A stretch of DNA of 44,770 nt from Tannerellaceae bacterium (GCA_021204405.1 JAJPZJ010000166.1:1-44770), one strand, 5' to 3'; numbered from the stretch's first letter, positions 1-11,640 are shown. Translations and numbers: made by a program. Notes: generated by a model not told the origin, from the sequence alone.

Positions 1-80
1 CCCCCCCCCCCCCCCCCCCTTTTTTTTTACCCCCCCCCCCCGCAATACGACACCCGCCCCGGTCTCGGGGGCGCGCTTAT
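1..80. other. Low-complexity contig edge
   Basis: Runs of C (19), T (9) and C again are followed by GC-rich sequence unlike anything else in the window. It looks like a read-end or assembly artefact. It directly replaces the expected upstream region and signal-peptide start of the GH3 gene, so that gene's true 5' end is probably missing here. Confidence 0.7.
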
Positions 81-86
81 TTGTAA

Positions 87-2378
87 ATGACACTGGGGGT
101 TGCCTGCTTAACGCAGGCAACCCCTCCGGCCATAGGGAAAGATCCCGTAACAGAACAAAAGATAGAAGCGCTGATCAGCAAGATGACACTTGACGAAAAG
201 ATAGGTCAAATGACAGAGCTTACCATTGATGTATTGGGAGATTTCGTTGATGATGAATTCCGGCTTAATGAAGACAAACTCCATAAAGCTATAGCAGAGT
301 TTAAAGTAGGCTCATTCCTGAATGCTCCGGGATCTGTCGCACAAAGCAAAGAGAAATGGCAGGAGATCATCGGAAAAATACAGGCTGTATTGATGAAAGA
401 GATCGGTATCCCCTGTATTTATGGCCTGGATCAAACCCATGGTACCACCTATACCTTAGGAGGTACCATATTTCCACAAAATATCAATATAGCTGCATCC
501 TTTAACCCTGGCCTTGCCTATGAGGCAGCACGTGTCACTGCCTATGAAACCCGTGCCGGTAATTGTCCGTGGACCTACTCGCCTACTATCGATATGGCAC
601 GTGACCCCCGGTGGCCGCGTGTCTGGGAAAGTTTTGGTGAAGACTGTTTAGTCAATTCCGTGATGGGTAGCGCTGCGGTCCGTGGTTACCAGGGAGATGA
701 CCCTAACCACATTCCGGCCGGCCGTGTTGCGGCATCCCTTAAATATTATATGGGTTACAGTATGCCGCGCACCGGCAAAGACCGTACACCGGCTTACATT
801 GCTGATCCTGAATTACGGGAAAAATGTTTTGCCCCTTTCAAAGCGTGTGTAGAAGCCGGAGCCTTGACCGTAATGGTCAACAGCGGCTCTATCAACGGAG
901 TACCGGTACATGCCAGTGCCAGCCTGCTTACCGAATGGTTAAAAGAAGACCTGAACTGGGATGGTATGCTGATCACCGACTGGGCCGACATCAACAACCT
1001 ATATACCCGCGAACATGTTGCAACCGATAAGAAAGATGCCATCCGTATCGCTATCAATGCCGGTATAGACATGGCGATGGAACCTTATGACTTTAATTTC
1101 TGTACCCTCCTGAAAGAGCTCGTCCGGGGAAATAAGGTACCAATGAGCCGCATTGATGACGCCGTACGCCGGGTACTCAGGTTAAAATACCGGTTAGGAC
1201 TGTTTGACCAACCTAATACCCCGGCAGAAGACTATCCGCTTTTTGGTAGTACCGAACATGCTGAACTGGCCCTCCGGGCAGCCGAAGAATCGGAAATACT
1301 TTTAAAGAACCAGGGTAATATATTGCCGCTTGCAAAAGGTAAAAAACTTCTCGTTACCGGCCCTAATGCCAACTCCATGCGCTGCCTGAATGGAGGATGG
1401 AGCTATTCGTGGCAGGGACATTTAACAGACAGGTTCGCCGGCAAATACAACACCATTTATGAGGCTTTATGTAATAAGTTCGGCTCAGCCAATGTCCGCC
1501 TCGAACAAGGAGTAACTTATAAGCCCGAAGCTGGTTATGCCGAAGAGAATGAGCCGGAGATCGAAAAAGCAGTCAAGGCCGCCCGCGATGTAGACATAAT
1601 CATTGCTTGTATCGGCGAAAACTCCTATTGTGAAACACCCGGTAACCTATCCGACCTGGCTATCTCCACCAATCAAAATAACCTTGTAAAAGCGCTGGCC
1701 ACTACCGGCAAGCCCATCATACTGATACTTAACGAAGGCAGGCCGCGCATCATCAATGAAATTGAACCTTTGGCCAGTGGCATCATAAATATCCTGTTAC
1801 CGGGTAACTATGGAGGGGATGCATTAGCCAATATATTGGCCGGCGATGTAAATCCAAGTGCCAGGATGCCTTACACATACCCCCGCAATCAAGCGGAACT
1901 GACTACATACGATTATAGAGTGAGCGAAGGAACAGACAAGATGGAAGGAGCATACGATTACGATGCGGTCATCTCCGTACAATGGCCCTTCGGCTACGGT
2001 CTTAGCTATACCACATTCGAATATAGCAATTTCCAGACAAACGCTACCTCATTTACCGCTAATGATGAACTTCACTTTTCCGTAGACGTTACCAACAGTG
2101 GTACACGTGCCGGGAAAGAGATCGTCATGCTATTCAGCCGCGACCTGGTGGCTTCCCTTACTCCTGAAAACCGGAGGCTACGGGGCTTTAAAAAGCTGGA
2201 ATTGCAGCCCGGTGAAACCCAGACCGTTACTTTATCGATTAAAGGTAGCGACCTAGCATTTGTCGGCGCTGATGGTAAATGGATACTGGAACAGGGTGAT
2301 TTCCGGTTGCAGAACGGTAACCAGACATTAAATATTACATGCAGTAAAACCCACAAATGGGATACTCCCAACAAATAA
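87..2378 (+). CDS. bglX: Glycoside hydrolase family 3 beta-glucosidase (BglX-like), 5' end doubtful
   Basis: Predicted periplasmic GH3 enzyme that releases beta-linked glucose (or a similar sugar) from oligosaccharides. The GH3 N-terminal barrel spans about residues 25-360. It carries a substrate-binding stretch, [11 protein letters not shown] (about 228-238), and the nucleophile motif LITDWAD with Asp298. A GH3 C-terminal domain follows (about 400-640) and then a fibronectin-III-like domain (about 665-745). The first residues ([15 protein letters not shown]) look like the tail of a signal peptide whose start is lost in the low-complexity edge, so the listed start is a fallback. The stop lies 15 bases before the GH2 start at 2393, so the two probably form one operon for beta-glycoside use. 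Family assignment is firm; the exact substrate is not known. Confidence 0.9.
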   Translation: MTLGVACLTQATPPAIGKDPVTEQKIEALISKMTLDEKIGQMTELTIDVLGDFVDDEFRLNEDKLHKAIAEFKVGSFLNAPGSVAQSKEKWQEIIGKIQAVLMKEIGIPCIYGLDQTHGTTYTLGGTIFPQNINIAASFNPGLAYEAARVTAYETRAGNCPWTYSPTIDMARDPRWPRVWESFGEDCLVNSVMGSAAVRGYQGDDPNHIPAGRVAASLKYYMGYSMPRTGKDRTPAYIADPELREKCFAPFKACVEAGALTVMVNSGSINGVPVHASASLLTEWLKEDLNWDGMLITDWADINNLYTREHVATDKKDAIRIAINAGIDMAMEPYDFNFCTLLKELVRGNKVPMSRIDDAVRRVLRLKYRLGLFDQPNTPAEDYPLFGSTEHAELALRAAEESEILLKNQGNILPLAKGKKLLVTGPNANSMRCLNGGWSYSWQGHLTDRFAGKYNTIYEALCNKFGSANVRLEQGVTYKPEAGYAEENEPEIEKAVKAARDVDIIIACIGENSYCETPGNLSDLAISTNQNNLVKALATTGKPIILILNEGRPRIINEIEPLASGIINILLPGNYGGDALANILAGDVNPSARMPYTYPRNQAELTTYDYRVSEGTDKMEGAYDYDAVISVQWPFGYGLSYTTFEYSNFQTNATSFTANDELHFSVDVTNSGTRAGKEIVMLFSRDLVASLTPENRRLRGFKKLELQPGETQTVTLSIKGSDLAFVGADGKWILEQGDFRLQNGNQTLNITCSKTHKWDTPNK

Positions 2379-2392
2379 TACCGGTAAGAGTT

Positions 2393-4986
2393 ATGAATAT
2401 AAAATATATGCTACTGATAGTTATTATACTAACTGTCAGCCCTCCCCTGCAATCCAGGAACCGGATCTCCTTGAATGAGGACTGGAAATTCCAAAAACTC
2501 GATTCACTGGATATGGATACCCTGCTGAATTATGCTAAAATAAAAAAATGGATCCTGCCTACAGGAAACAATTTCCTCAAAGGTTCTATCAAATATCAAC
2601 TGCCTGAAGAAAACATACAACCAGCTAAGTTCGGTCAGGTAACTTATGATGATTCCGCATGGAGGACATTGGATTTACCTCACGATTGGGGCATTGAAGG
2701 CCCTTTTATACAAGACTATGCAGGCGAAACAGGCAAACTCCCCTGGATGGGTGTAGCCTGGTATCGTAAAAGCATCGACATACCTGCCAGCGACAGGAAC
2801 AAAGAATTTATCCTCGAAGTAGAAGGAGCTATGTCGTACGCAACCGTTTGGGTAAATGGTTATTTTGCCGGAGGATGGCCCTATGGCTATGCTTCCTTTC
2901 AAATAAACCTGACTCCCTATATAAATGTTGGAGAAAAGAACCTGGTCGCCATCCGTTTAGATAATCCCGACAACTCTTCCCACTGGTATCCCGGAGGAGG
3001 GATTTACAGGAATGTCTGGCTAACAAAAACAGCTCCTGTCCATATTGACCAGTGGGGAACATTTGTGACAACTTCCGGAATCGATAAGGAAGCTGCCCAT
3101 GTCGACATTGAAATAAATATTCGTAATACTAAAAAGAAAGTGCAGCGGTAACTGTAGAATCTCATATCTATAAACAAGACATACACGGAAAGAAAGCAGG
3201 AAAAAGATTAGCATCCTCTACCACTGATTGCTATTTAAATGCCGGGGATACTACGATCAGGCAAACAGTAAATCTTCCCGGCCCTGAACTTTGGGAGATT
3301 GATAATCCCAATATGTATATTGTTGAAACGATTATTCTTAAAAACAACGAACAGATAGATTGTTACAAAACCCCTTTCGGCATACGTACTGCAGAATTCA
3401 CGGCAAACGATGGCTTTTACCTGAATGGAAAAAGAGTCCGCCTCCAGGGTGTTTGTATGCATCACGATTTAGGAGCATTAGGTGCGGCATTTCATTACAG
3501 AGCCATGGAAAGGCAGTTGGAGATACTGAAGGAAATGGGTGTGAATGCGATCTGGACATCCCATAATCCTCCTGCTCCCGGAATGTTGGATCTTTGTGAC
3601 CGCATGGGATTCCTAGTTTTAGATGAATTTGTGGATACATGGATCATCCCTAAAAAAGAAAACGGATATAATCGTTTGTTCAACGACTGGCACGAACAGG
3701 ATCTGCGGGCGTTTATCCGCTGCGACCGCAACCACCCCTCAGTCATTGCCTGGAGTATAGGAAATGAGGTCGCAGAACAGCAGGAAAAGTTTGGTGTATT
3801 GATCGCCAAACGATTAGCGGCTATTGTCAAGGAAGAAGACAGGTCACGCCCGTCTACCATAGGAAATGATAACCCTAATGCCGGCTTCAACGGTTTTGAA
3901 ACAGGGGTCGATGTATTTGGTTATAATTACAAACCTGAGCTCTATACTAAATTTAAAACTGCAAATCCGCATATTCCTCTCTATGGAAGCGAAACAGCCT
4001 CATGTATCAGCACAAGGGGAGAATATTTATTTCCTGTAGAAGATCATAAATCAGGAGGAAAAATAGGCTTTTTCATGAGTTCTTATGATCTATATGCACC
4101 TGATTGGGCTTCCTCTCCCGATGTAGAATTTAAAGGACAGGACCTATGCCCAGCAGATGCTGGTGAGTTTGTCTGGACCGGATTTGATTATTTAGGAGAA
4201 CCTACCCCTTTCACAACTGATATGAGCATCTTAACCAACTACCATGACCCGGCCGAAAAAGCAAAAGCCGAAAAACAATTGCAGGAGGTTGGAAAAATAA
4301 CCGTTCCTTCCCGGAGTTCCTATTTTGGGATCGTAGACCTGGCCGGATTCAAAAAAGACCGGTTTTATATCTATCAGGCACGATGGAAACCAGACCTACC
4401 TATGGTGCATATTCTTCCCCACTGGAATTGGCCGGAACGGACCGGGCAGGTCACCCCTGTGCATGTATACACCTCCGGTGATTCGGTAGAACTTTTCCTG
4501 AATGGTAAGTCATTGGGTAAAAAAAATAAAAAGCAATATGAGTACCGTTTACGTTGGGATGATGTGGTTTATCAACCGGGAGAACTAAAAGCGGTAGCCT
4601 ATAAAGATGGAAAGAAATGAGCGGAAGAAACCATACAAACAACAGGTCAACCCAATGCCTTACAACTGGAAGCAGACCGTAACAGTATGCAGGGAGATGG
4701 ATACGATCTTATCTATGTTACGGTTAAAATAGTAGATAAAAATGGCAGACTGGTTCCACGCACCCATAACCCTATAACGTTTGAGGTTACCGGAGCCGCC
4801 CGGATCGTAGCTACCGATAACGGAGATCAGACAAGCCATGCCTCCTTTCAGAACAACCATATCAAGGCTTTTAATGGGATGGCACTGGTGATTCTGAAAT
4901 CAAAGAAGAACGAATCAGGTTCAATCACTTTAACAGCTACTTCGCAGGGATTAAAAGGAGCTACAATTAAACTAACGGCTGACTGA
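2393..4986 (+). pseudogene. GH2 beta-galactosidase-like protein, broken by a frameshift and an in-frame stop
   Basis: One GH2 gene in three pieces: 2393-3151, about 3131-4620 in another frame, and 4621-4986. The start at 2393 gives a hydrophobic signal sequence (MNIKYMLLIVIILTV). The sugar-binding domain follows (about 20-220), then the TIM barrel with LQGVCMHHDLGALG, the acid/base motif IAWSIGNEVAEQ and the nucleophile region LYGSETASC, and then C-terminal beta domains including the conserved FVWTGFDYLGEPTPF. Break 1 is a one-base shift at the A5 run 3131-3135. Break 2 is TGA at 4618-4620 where the frame simply continues; a Trp codon (TGG) would restore it. It lies directly downstream of the GH3 gene and probably works with it on plant or host glycans. 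Catalytic residues are intact, so this may be a functional gene with sequencing errors. Confidence 0.8.
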
Positions 4987-4999
4987 TAATATGTACCCA

Positions 5000-5035
5000 A
5001 AAAGTCCTACGTTTTTTAAAAAACGTGGGACTTTT
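5000..5035. terminator. Bidirectional intrinsic terminator between convergent genes
   Basis: A strong hairpin whose arms are AAAAGTCCTACGTTTTTT and AAAAAACGTGGGACTTTT, ending in a T run on either strand. It lies just after the GH2 gene (+) and at the 3' end of the SGNH-like gene (-). A related 36-nt element occurs at 23321-23356. Confidence 0.8.
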
Positions 5036-6121
5036 TTAGTTCTTTGTCGGACAATATTAAAAACAGCCCGTAGAAAATATCCAATAAAACCCTATCTATT
5101 ACCTGAAAGTAAATAATATTTTCAGGGATTAATTTATACTTAGTGAGAATTTCCAGGAATTGGTCTGCAACTTTCTGCCCACCATTTCCATTTATGTGTC
5201 CATCTTTATAATAAAAGCCCTCTTCGGTAAAAACGGTACTCAAAGAGATTAAAGGTAATCCATTCTCTTTTGCAATTTTAATATAATCTTCAGATTTTTG
5301 AAACTGAAAAAGAAAAAAGGAAATATTTTTAGCAGATAAATCATTTTTTAACTTTAGAATCAATTCAACAGATTCTTCTATTGAAATAGGTACCTGTTCA
5401 TTTCCCCATGAATGCCAGCAGTTTGATCTATAGGCATTAATATGATAAGCTGCAAATTTTGGGTGTTTAATGTATACGTATAATATTTCATAGCTGCACG
5501 TAGAATATAAGAGTAGTGTAAAACATGAATCAGAGGTCTGTATTTTAGAAAACCATCTACATATTTTTTACATCCTCTTTGGATTCCATATTATCATAAG
5601 GATAAAAATATTAACTCCCCTATATGCCTCTCTGGATATATTAGAATTATATAAAGGTAGCTCGCATTCAAATAAAATTAAATCCAGTTCAAATTCCAGG
5701 ATTTTGTAAGGTATGGATTGAAGAAGCTGTAAACTTCTCCCAGCTCCGTCCACTCCACAATTTAATACCTCTACTCGTATATTGTTTTCCCTGAATGTCT
5801 TTTCCATTAATTCCGGAAAGTTATGATATTCTAATAGATGATTGGGTCCGGAAATATTACTGGATCCTATTACAACAATCCTGAAAGTATTTGAATCCCG
5901 GACAGAAAAATCATTACCCATGAACCCGTCCCGGTTGATGTTAACCTTTTTCCCCTTTCGAATAAAAGAAGAATTGGGTATATAACTATAGTGGACAACG
6001 GGATCAAATTGGTAAACAGTAGGAGTCCCAACAAAATCCAAATCTTTTGAGAAATACAATCTTAAAATAATTTCTCCAACAAAAAAACAAAAATTAGGCA
6101 CAATAAGAATTTCTTTTTCAT
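5016..6121 (-). pseudogene. Membrane-anchored SGNH/GDSL hydrolase-like protein, multiply frameshifted
   Basis: A single reading direction can be followed from an ATG at 6121-6119 (MKKKFLLCLIFVF, a signal anchor) to about 5016, but only by changing frame at least four times. The likely shifts are at A7 6081-6087, A5 5604-5608, T6 5564-5569 and T4 near 5457. The largest open pieces are 6101-5568 (GTG start) and 5363-5016. SGNH features are an N-terminal block FRIVVIGSSN, a central Gly/Asn region, and a C-terminal block DGHINGNGGQKVAD matching the catalytic Asp-x-x-His motif. Such proteins often modify acyl groups on polysaccharides or accompany O-acetyltransferases, but the partner and substrate are unknown here. 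The C terminus is uncertain because the frame runs into the terminator. The base composition is more AT-rich than its neighbours, which could mean transferred DNA. Confidence 0.6.
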
Positions 6122-6404
6122 ATATAGTAGTAGTCTAAAAAATTTCAGAGAAAACAAAAACACATAATATAAACCGGTAAACCAATATACACAAAATGTT
6201 TTGCAAATATAATAGTATAAATGAAATATCCTATGATTAATAAATTAATTTCCTATTATAATTAAACTCTAGTTTAATTATAATTTGTACAAAAGTCTTT
6301 TCTATTTTGTCACACAATCGTAACATCTATTTCATTTTCCCGAAACAACAAACCTCTTCCTTTGCAATAATTAATTACATTTGCGTTTATTAATATTGTA
6401 TGAT
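6122..6404. promoter_or_regulatory. AT-rich divergent promoter region with a 14-bp palindrome and a TAnnTTTG box
   Basis: This region lies between the SGNH-like gene (-) and the response regulator (+). It contains a perfect inverted repeat at 6255-6268/6271-6284 (ATTATAATTAAACT, 2-nt spacer) and TACATTTG at 6376-6383. The latter matches the Bacteroidetes -7 element TAnnTTTG about 20 bases upstream of the regulator start. I see no convincing -33 box at the usual distance. Confidence 0.45.
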
Positions 6405-7090
6405 ATGGCATTACCGCGTATTCTTGTTGTAGATGATGAAGAGGATCTGTGTGAGATCCTGAAGTTTAACCTGGAAACCGAAGGCTATGAAGTGGATACG
6501 GCTTTCAGTGCGGAAGAGGCTTTAAAAATGGACCTGACACGATATAACCTGTTATTACTCGATGTAATGATGGGCGAAATCTCAGGCTTCAAAATGGCCA
6601 GCCTCCTGCATAAAGAGGAACGGACAGCGCATCTTCCTATTATTTCCTTACCGCTAAAGACATCGAAAACGATATGCTTACCGGGTTCAACCTGGGAGCA
6701 GACGATTACATTTCCAAACCTTTTTCCATCCGCCAGGTAACGGCACGGGTAAAAGCAGTGTTGCGCCGTACTAGTGAGAAAGAGAAAGAAGTGGTAAATG
6801 AAACCCTGGAGTACGAGACCCTACTCCTGGATACCAAACGGATCAAGGCTTCGGTAGACGGGAAAGAAGTTCCGCTTACCAAAAAAGAATTTGAAATACT
6901 TAAACTCCTGTTAGAAAATAAAGGAAATGTATTTTCCCGTGAAGAAATCCTGAGCCGCATATGGAAAGACGAAGTATACGTACTCGACCGCACGATCGAT
7001 GTGAACATTACCCGGCTCAAGAAGAAGATCGGTCCGTATGGCAAGAATATCGTAACCCGTCTGGGCTTTGGTTATTGTTTTGAAAATTAA
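6405..7090 (+). CDS. OmpR/PhoB-family response regulator (one-base frameshift)
   Basis: A two-component response regulator. The start at 6405 (MALPRILVVDDEEDLC) places the acidic pocket near residues 11-13 and the phospho-acceptor Asp at residue 53 (LLLLDVMMG). The receiver domain ends in GADDYISKPF, whose Lys is the conserved switch-region residue. The OmpR-type winged helix follows, with LTKKEFEILKLLLENKG and VLDRTIDVNITRLKKKIG. The gene is split into frames 6405-6740 and 6674-7090. Adding one base in the short T run 6643-6645 restores IIFLTAKDIENDM across the joint, so the break is most likely an error. The histidine kinase starts 10 bases downstream and is the obvious partner. The regulated genes are not evident. 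Confidence 0.88.
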
Positions 7091-7099
7091 CCGGCAGAT

Positions 7100-8881
7100 A
7101 TGGTTAGTATAGAAAAAGGAAAAACAAATCGCATTCCATTTGGTCAACGTTTATTTTGGTCGGTACTGACAATTTTTTTAGGGTTTATTTGTTGTTTTCT
7201 GCTTTTCCAGTATCAGCGGGAGAAGGAATTCGTACAGGAAAAACTACATAATATACTGAATAATTATAATTACCAGCTCTATCAACGTTCACAACAGGCG
7301 GATAACCTCGATATAATGGTAAGAAACTTTATCGATGAAATTCCGCAACATGAAATGCGTGTTACCATCATATCACCCGCAGGAACTGTGTTGTTTGATA
7401 ATGATGCCGATGGAGAGCTGGGAAACCATAACGACCGTCCGGAAGTAACCCGCGCACGGAATCAGAATGAGGGCTACGCAGTCAGGGTACCCCAATCAAC
7501 CGGAAAACGTTATTTCTATTCGGCACGTAATATGGGTGGATACATTTACCGCTCTGCCCTGCCCTACGATCCATATGTGAAGACAGTACTGGCTATCAAT
7601 AAGGATTTTATCTATTTCCTGGCACTGATGGTTATGGTATGTTGTTTCGTACTTTCACGTTTCTCCGTAAGTATCGGGCGTACGATTTCACGTTTGCGAG
7701 AATTTGCCCGGAATGTGGAAAAAGGGAATATACCGGATAAAGACTATGTATTCCCACATGATGAACTGGGTGATATTTCAGAAAATATTGTTACCCTTTA
7801 CCGGAGCCAGCAGAAAGCCAAACAGGCACTTTCTATGGAGCGGGATAAAATTGTAAAACACTTCCAGTATTCCCAGGAAGGCTTCGCTATGTTTACGGCA
7901 GAAGGAAGGGAAATCCTTTCCAATATCCTGTATATCCAGTTCCTGAATTTATTATCAGATAAACAAATCCATCAATCGGAAGATGGATTGGATATACCCG
8001 AAATGAAACCGGTCAAGCTTTTCCTGAATAAGAATATCCCCAATATTTACCGCAAACGGAAAGTATTGCGTGAAACCCTTACAATCGACAAAAAAGGAAA
8101 GATATTTTTTATTGAATGCCTGCTTTTCCTCGACAACAGCTATGAAATAGTGATCAGCGACATCTCCCGCCAGGAAGAAGAAAGCCGGATGAAACGCCAG
8201 CTTACCCAGAACGTGGCCCATGAACTGAAAACTCCGGTAAGCAGTATCCAGGGTTATCTGGAAACCATTCTTTCCAATCCGGACCTCCCTGCCGATAAAC
8301 GGCAGTTCTTTCTGGAGCGTTGCTTCTCACAAAGTAGCCGTTTAACCGGCTTATTAAGGGATATTTCCGTATTAAACCGTCTGGAAGAGGCTTCCGAAAT
8401 GTTTGAACTGGCCGAAGTGAGTATAACCAAACTGGTAAACGAAATCCGGCAGGAATGTTCGAAAGAACTGGAAGAGAAACGGATCGAAACAGAAATTATA
8501 CTGCCGGGTGAGCCTGTTATTTATGGAAACTATTCCCTGCTATACTCTATTTTCCGTAACCTGTTCGATAATTCCATCGCCTATGCCGGCGAAGGTATCC
8601 GGATTACACTTAATTGCTACAAAGAAGATCCTAAATACTACTATTTTAGCTTCTCCAACAATGGTGTCGGTGTCCAGGAAGAGCACATTAACCGGATTTT
8701 CGAACGCTTCTACCGGGTAGATAAAGGCCGTAGCCGGAAAGTGGGCGGTACAGGACTGGGACTTTCGATCGTTAAAAACGGAGTTAATTTCCATAAAGGA
8801 CAGATTTCCGCAAAAAGCAACCCGGGAAGTGGCCTAACTTTTTTTCTTTACACTGAAAAAGAAAGTCTGACCTACTATTAA
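7100..8881 (+). CDS. Membrane sensor histidine kinase (PhoR/ResE-like layout)
   Basis: A 593-residue sensor kinase paired with the preceding regulator. TM1 is about residues 14-36. A periplasmic sensor of about 130 residues follows, then TM2 (about 170-190), a HAMP-like linker with a conserved Pro-Asp-rich turn, and a PAS-like segment (about 255-350). The dimerisation box is NVAHELKTPVSSIQGYL with phospho-His374. The ATP-binding domain has DNSIAY (N box), NNGVGVQEEHINRIFERFY (G1/F box) and GGTGLGLSIVKN (G2). All catalytic boxes are intact. A hairpin terminator follows at 8907-8960, so the pair probably forms a two-gene operon. The signal sensed cannot be read from the sequence. Confidence 0.92.
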   Translation: MVSIEKGKTNRIPFGQRLFWSVLTIFLGFICCFLLFQYQREKEFVQEKLHNILNNYNYQLYQRSQQADNLDIMVRNFIDEIPQHEMRVTIISPAGTVLFDNDADGELGNHNDRPEVTRARNQNEGYAVRVPQSTGKRYFYSARNMGGYIYRSALPYDPYVKTVLAINKDFIYFLALMVMVCCFVLSRFSVSIGRTISRLREFARNVEKGNIPDKDYVFPHDELGDISENIVTLYRSQQKAKQALSMERDKIVKHFQYSQEGFAMFTAEGREILSNILYIQFLNLLSDKQIHQSEDGLDIPEMKPVKLFLNKNIPNIYRKRKVLRETLTIDKKGKIFFIECLLFLDNSYEIVISDISRQEEESRMKRQLTQNVAHELKTPVSSIQGYLETILSNPDLPADKRQFFLERCFSQSSRLTGLLRDISVLNRLEEASEMFELAEVSITKLVNEIRQECSKELEEKRIETEIILPGEPVIYGNYSLLYSIFRNLFDNSIAYAGEGIRITLNCYKEDPKYYYFSFSNNGVGVQEEHINRIFERFYRVDKGRSRKVGGTGLGLSIVKNGVNFHKGQISAKSNPGSGLTFFLYTEKESLTYY

Positions 8882-8906
8882 TTGCCATTTAGTAGTTATT
8901 TCTATA

Positions 8907-8960
8907 AAAATTACCTGAATATTTAACGCGAATGTTTAATAGTCAGGTAATTTCTTTTTA
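8907..8960 (+). terminator. Hairpin terminator after the two-component operon
   Basis: Arms AAATTACCTGA and TCAGGTAATTT flank an AT-rich loop and are followed by CTTTTTAT. It lies 25 bases after the kinase stop. Confidence 0.6.
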
Positions 8961-9054
8961 TACTTGTACCCGTTTATCAAATAACAAGAATAAACCACGA
9001 TGTTACAAGCTGATATTTTAAAAAGTAAATGGGATGATATAAATAGTTTGATAA

Positions 9055-9097
9055 AAGTGTCTAATATTTTACAGAATCATCAAATAATTAGACACTT
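9055..9097 (+). promoter_or_regulatory. Inverted-repeat candidate enhancer site for a sigma-54 activator
   Basis: AAGTGTCTAAT (9055-9065) and its exact complement ATTAGACACTT (9087-9097) are separated by 21 bases, so the arm centres are about three helical turns apart. The pair sits about 100 bases upstream of the predicted sigma-54 start, which is the usual place for an NtrC-type activator site. No such activator is encoded in the window. Confidence 0.5.
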
Positions 9098-9148
9098 CAG
9101 TTATGTACTCTTCTTTCATTTAATTGATTAACACTAAAATAAAGATTA

Positions 9149-9164
9149 TGGCACATTCTTTGCC
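9149..9164 (+). promoter_or_regulatory. Sigma-54 (RpoN) promoter, -24/-12
   Basis: TGGCACATTCTTTGCC matches the consensus TGGCAC-N5-TTGC. The -24 GG (9150-9151) and -12 GC (9162-9163) are separated by the required 10 bases. The predicted transcript start near 9175 is about 23 bases before the permease ATG. FtsX-type permease genes under sigma-54 control are a known theme in Bacteroidetes. Confidence 0.75.
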
Positions 9165-9197
9165 TATAAGGAATAGAGAATAAAAACAGACAAACAT

Positions 9198-11549
9198 ATG
9201 AAAACTATCCTAAGAAATTTTCTTTTCATACTACGCCGGTTTAAAATGGCAACCACATTAAATGTCCTGGGATTATCCATAGCCTTTGCCTCTTTTATGG
9301 TAATCTGTATGCAATTAAATTGACCTTACTTACGATAGCTGTCATCCGGAAGGTGAGCATATATTTCGTGTAGAAGCTTCTTCCGAAGGGCTCACACAAG
9401 CAATTATATCCCGTCCTTTTGCAAATGCGTTTACAGCTTCATCTCCTCATATATTGGCTGGTGCAATTGTTGACCCTTATAATGGAGTAGTCGATTTTTC
9501 CATAGAATCAGCATCCGGAGAACGTAGTTTCTTTACGGAAAACAGTTGGCGGATTGAGCCTGCCTTTACGGAGGTATTTACATTCGACATGTATGAAGGA
9601 ATAGCTAACGCTGTGGAGCTTCCGGATCAAATCTTAATAGCACGCAGTATGGCCCGGAAATTTTTTGGAGAAGGCAATGCCGTAGGTAAAACATTATTTA
9701 CACAGCCTGATAACACAGCATGGACAGTTGGAGGCGTTTACAACGATTTTCCGCTTAATTCGCAGATAGAAAACAGGATCTATTTTCCCATACGGGCAGA
9801 AGAGAATCTTCAGAACTGGGGAAACTGGAACTATTTGTACTATGTCCGTGTAGATAATCCGGAACATGTTGCAACCCTGGGAGACAATTTCAAACGAATC
9901 TTTGAAACTACTATTAAAACAGAACAACTTACCTGGGATCTTTCTTTTAAGGTACTGTTAACTCCATTGAAAGAAATTCATTTCTCGAAAAATATCCTTT
10001 ATGATCCTCTCCCTAAAACAAGTTATCAGACTTTACTGGTATTATTAGCGATTGCGATTGCTATCATTCTTATTGCAGTAATCAATTTTACCAATTTCAG
10101 TACATCACTTACGCCGGTTAGGATAAAAAGTATCAATACACAAAAAATACTGGGTGCCGGTCAACGCACCCTGCAATGGATACTCGTTTCGGAGGCAGTT
10201 GCTATTAGTTTGGTCGCTTTCCTTTTATCTATCGGGTTAGTCTTTTTTATTTCAAAAACTGATTTTACTACGCTGTTAAGCGCAGATGTTTTGTTGTCTG
10301 CTCATCCGGGTATCCTGGGATTAACAGCACTTATATCCATTCTGACAGGTATCGGAGCCGGTATTTATCCCTCTTTTTATGCTACCTCCTTCTCGCCTGC
10401 TTTAGTACTGAAAGGGAATTTCGGGTTAACTCCTAAAGGCAAAACCTTACGTAATACCTTAATCGGTTTTCAATTTATTGCTTCTTTCATATTAATAATT
10501 GCTTCGCTAGTCATGTTTTTGCAAAACAGATACATGCAGAACAGTCCGTTAGGATATGATAAAGAAGAGATGATAGTTGCCCAATTAAATGATGTACTTA
10601 ATACGAACTGGAATACATTGGAAAACCAATTGAAATCTTATGCAGGGATAGCAGATATCACGAGGGCAGAGATGTTACTTTCAAGTAGCGACAAATACAT
10701 GGGTTGGGGAGAAAACTATGAAGGACAGGAGATAGAGTTCCAGTGTTTACCAGTCGACCCCTCCTTTTTACAGGTAGTAGGTATAGATATAGTAGAAGGA
10801 CGTGATTTCCGGAAAGGAGATGAACAGACTGCCAAAGGTGTATTTATTTTTAATGAAGAGGCACGTGATAAATATAAGCTTGAGATAGGAAAAAAGATTC
10901 GCGACGGAGAAATTATAGGGTTTATACCCAATATTAAATTGCCTCTTTCCGTACAAATGTAGAACCCATGGCTTTCTATGTATGGGGTACTGATAATTGG
11001 GGAACAAGCGCTAATTTTGTCTATGTAAAAACTCAAAAGGGTGCTAATTTGTGGGAAACCAGGAAACATGTGGAAGATGTAATAAAAAAAACAGATCCTA
11101 CCTATATGAAAGAGGTTCACTTCTTTGATGAGGTATTGAACAGCCTCTATGTAAAAGAACAGAACCTTACCTGGCTTATTACCATATTCAGTTTACTGGC
11201 TGTATTTATCTCTATTATAGGTGTGTTTGGTTTAGTAATTTTTGAAAGTGAATACCGGAGGAAAGAAATTGGCGTACGCAAAGTATTAGGATCAAGCACA
11301 CAGGAGATCCTCCTGATGTTCAATAAAATTTACATCCGTATCCTGGCGGTATGCTTTGTGATTGCTGTACCGGTAGCCTCGTATGGTGTGCATAAATGGC
11401 TGGAAAACTTTGCTTACAAAACCCCTGTCTACTGGTGGATATATGCCCTGGCTTTTATAGCAGTAGCTTTTGTTACCTCGCTTACCGTTACCTACCAGAA
11501 CTGGAAAACAGCTATGCAAAATCCGGTGGATAGTTTGAAAAATGAATAA
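9198..11549 (+). CDS. MacB/FtsX-family ABC transporter permease (two frameshifts)
   Basis: A large ABC-type permease of about 780 residues with two FtsX domains and four membrane helices. Pieces are 9198-9323 (MKTILRNFLFILRRFKMATT, with TM1), about 9324-10962 and 10968-11549. The first shift lies near 9320. The second is at 10939, where one extra T restores NIKFASFRTNVEPM across the joint. The N-terminal periplasmic MacB_PCD domain (about 50-260) has SMARKFFGEGNAVGKTL. TM2-3 lie around 10020-10500. The second periplasmic domain contains VVGIDIVEGRDF. The C-terminal FtsX block includes RRKEIGVRKVLGSSTQEI. No ATPase gene adjoins it. Members of this family act in export or envelope-stress functions; the substrate is unknown. 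The gene is monocistronic in appearance and driven by the sigma-54 promoter at 9149. Confidence 0.85.
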
Positions 11550-11640
11550 TATATGAATGTTTACCTATTTTTTATAATCATTACAAGCAGCGTTTGCCAA
11601 TAAAAATACGTCTTTCTGAATAGAAGTAAATGTAGAGCGT

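Noticed and set aside
6405-8881. The adjacent two-component system as activator of the sigma-54 promoter at 9149
   Set aside because: The regulator is of OmpR type and lacks the AAA+ domain needed to activate sigma-54.
9198-11549. Two or three separate permease genes
   Set aside because: The pieces join into one MacB/FtsX protein of normal length after two small frame corrections, with conserved residues across each joint.
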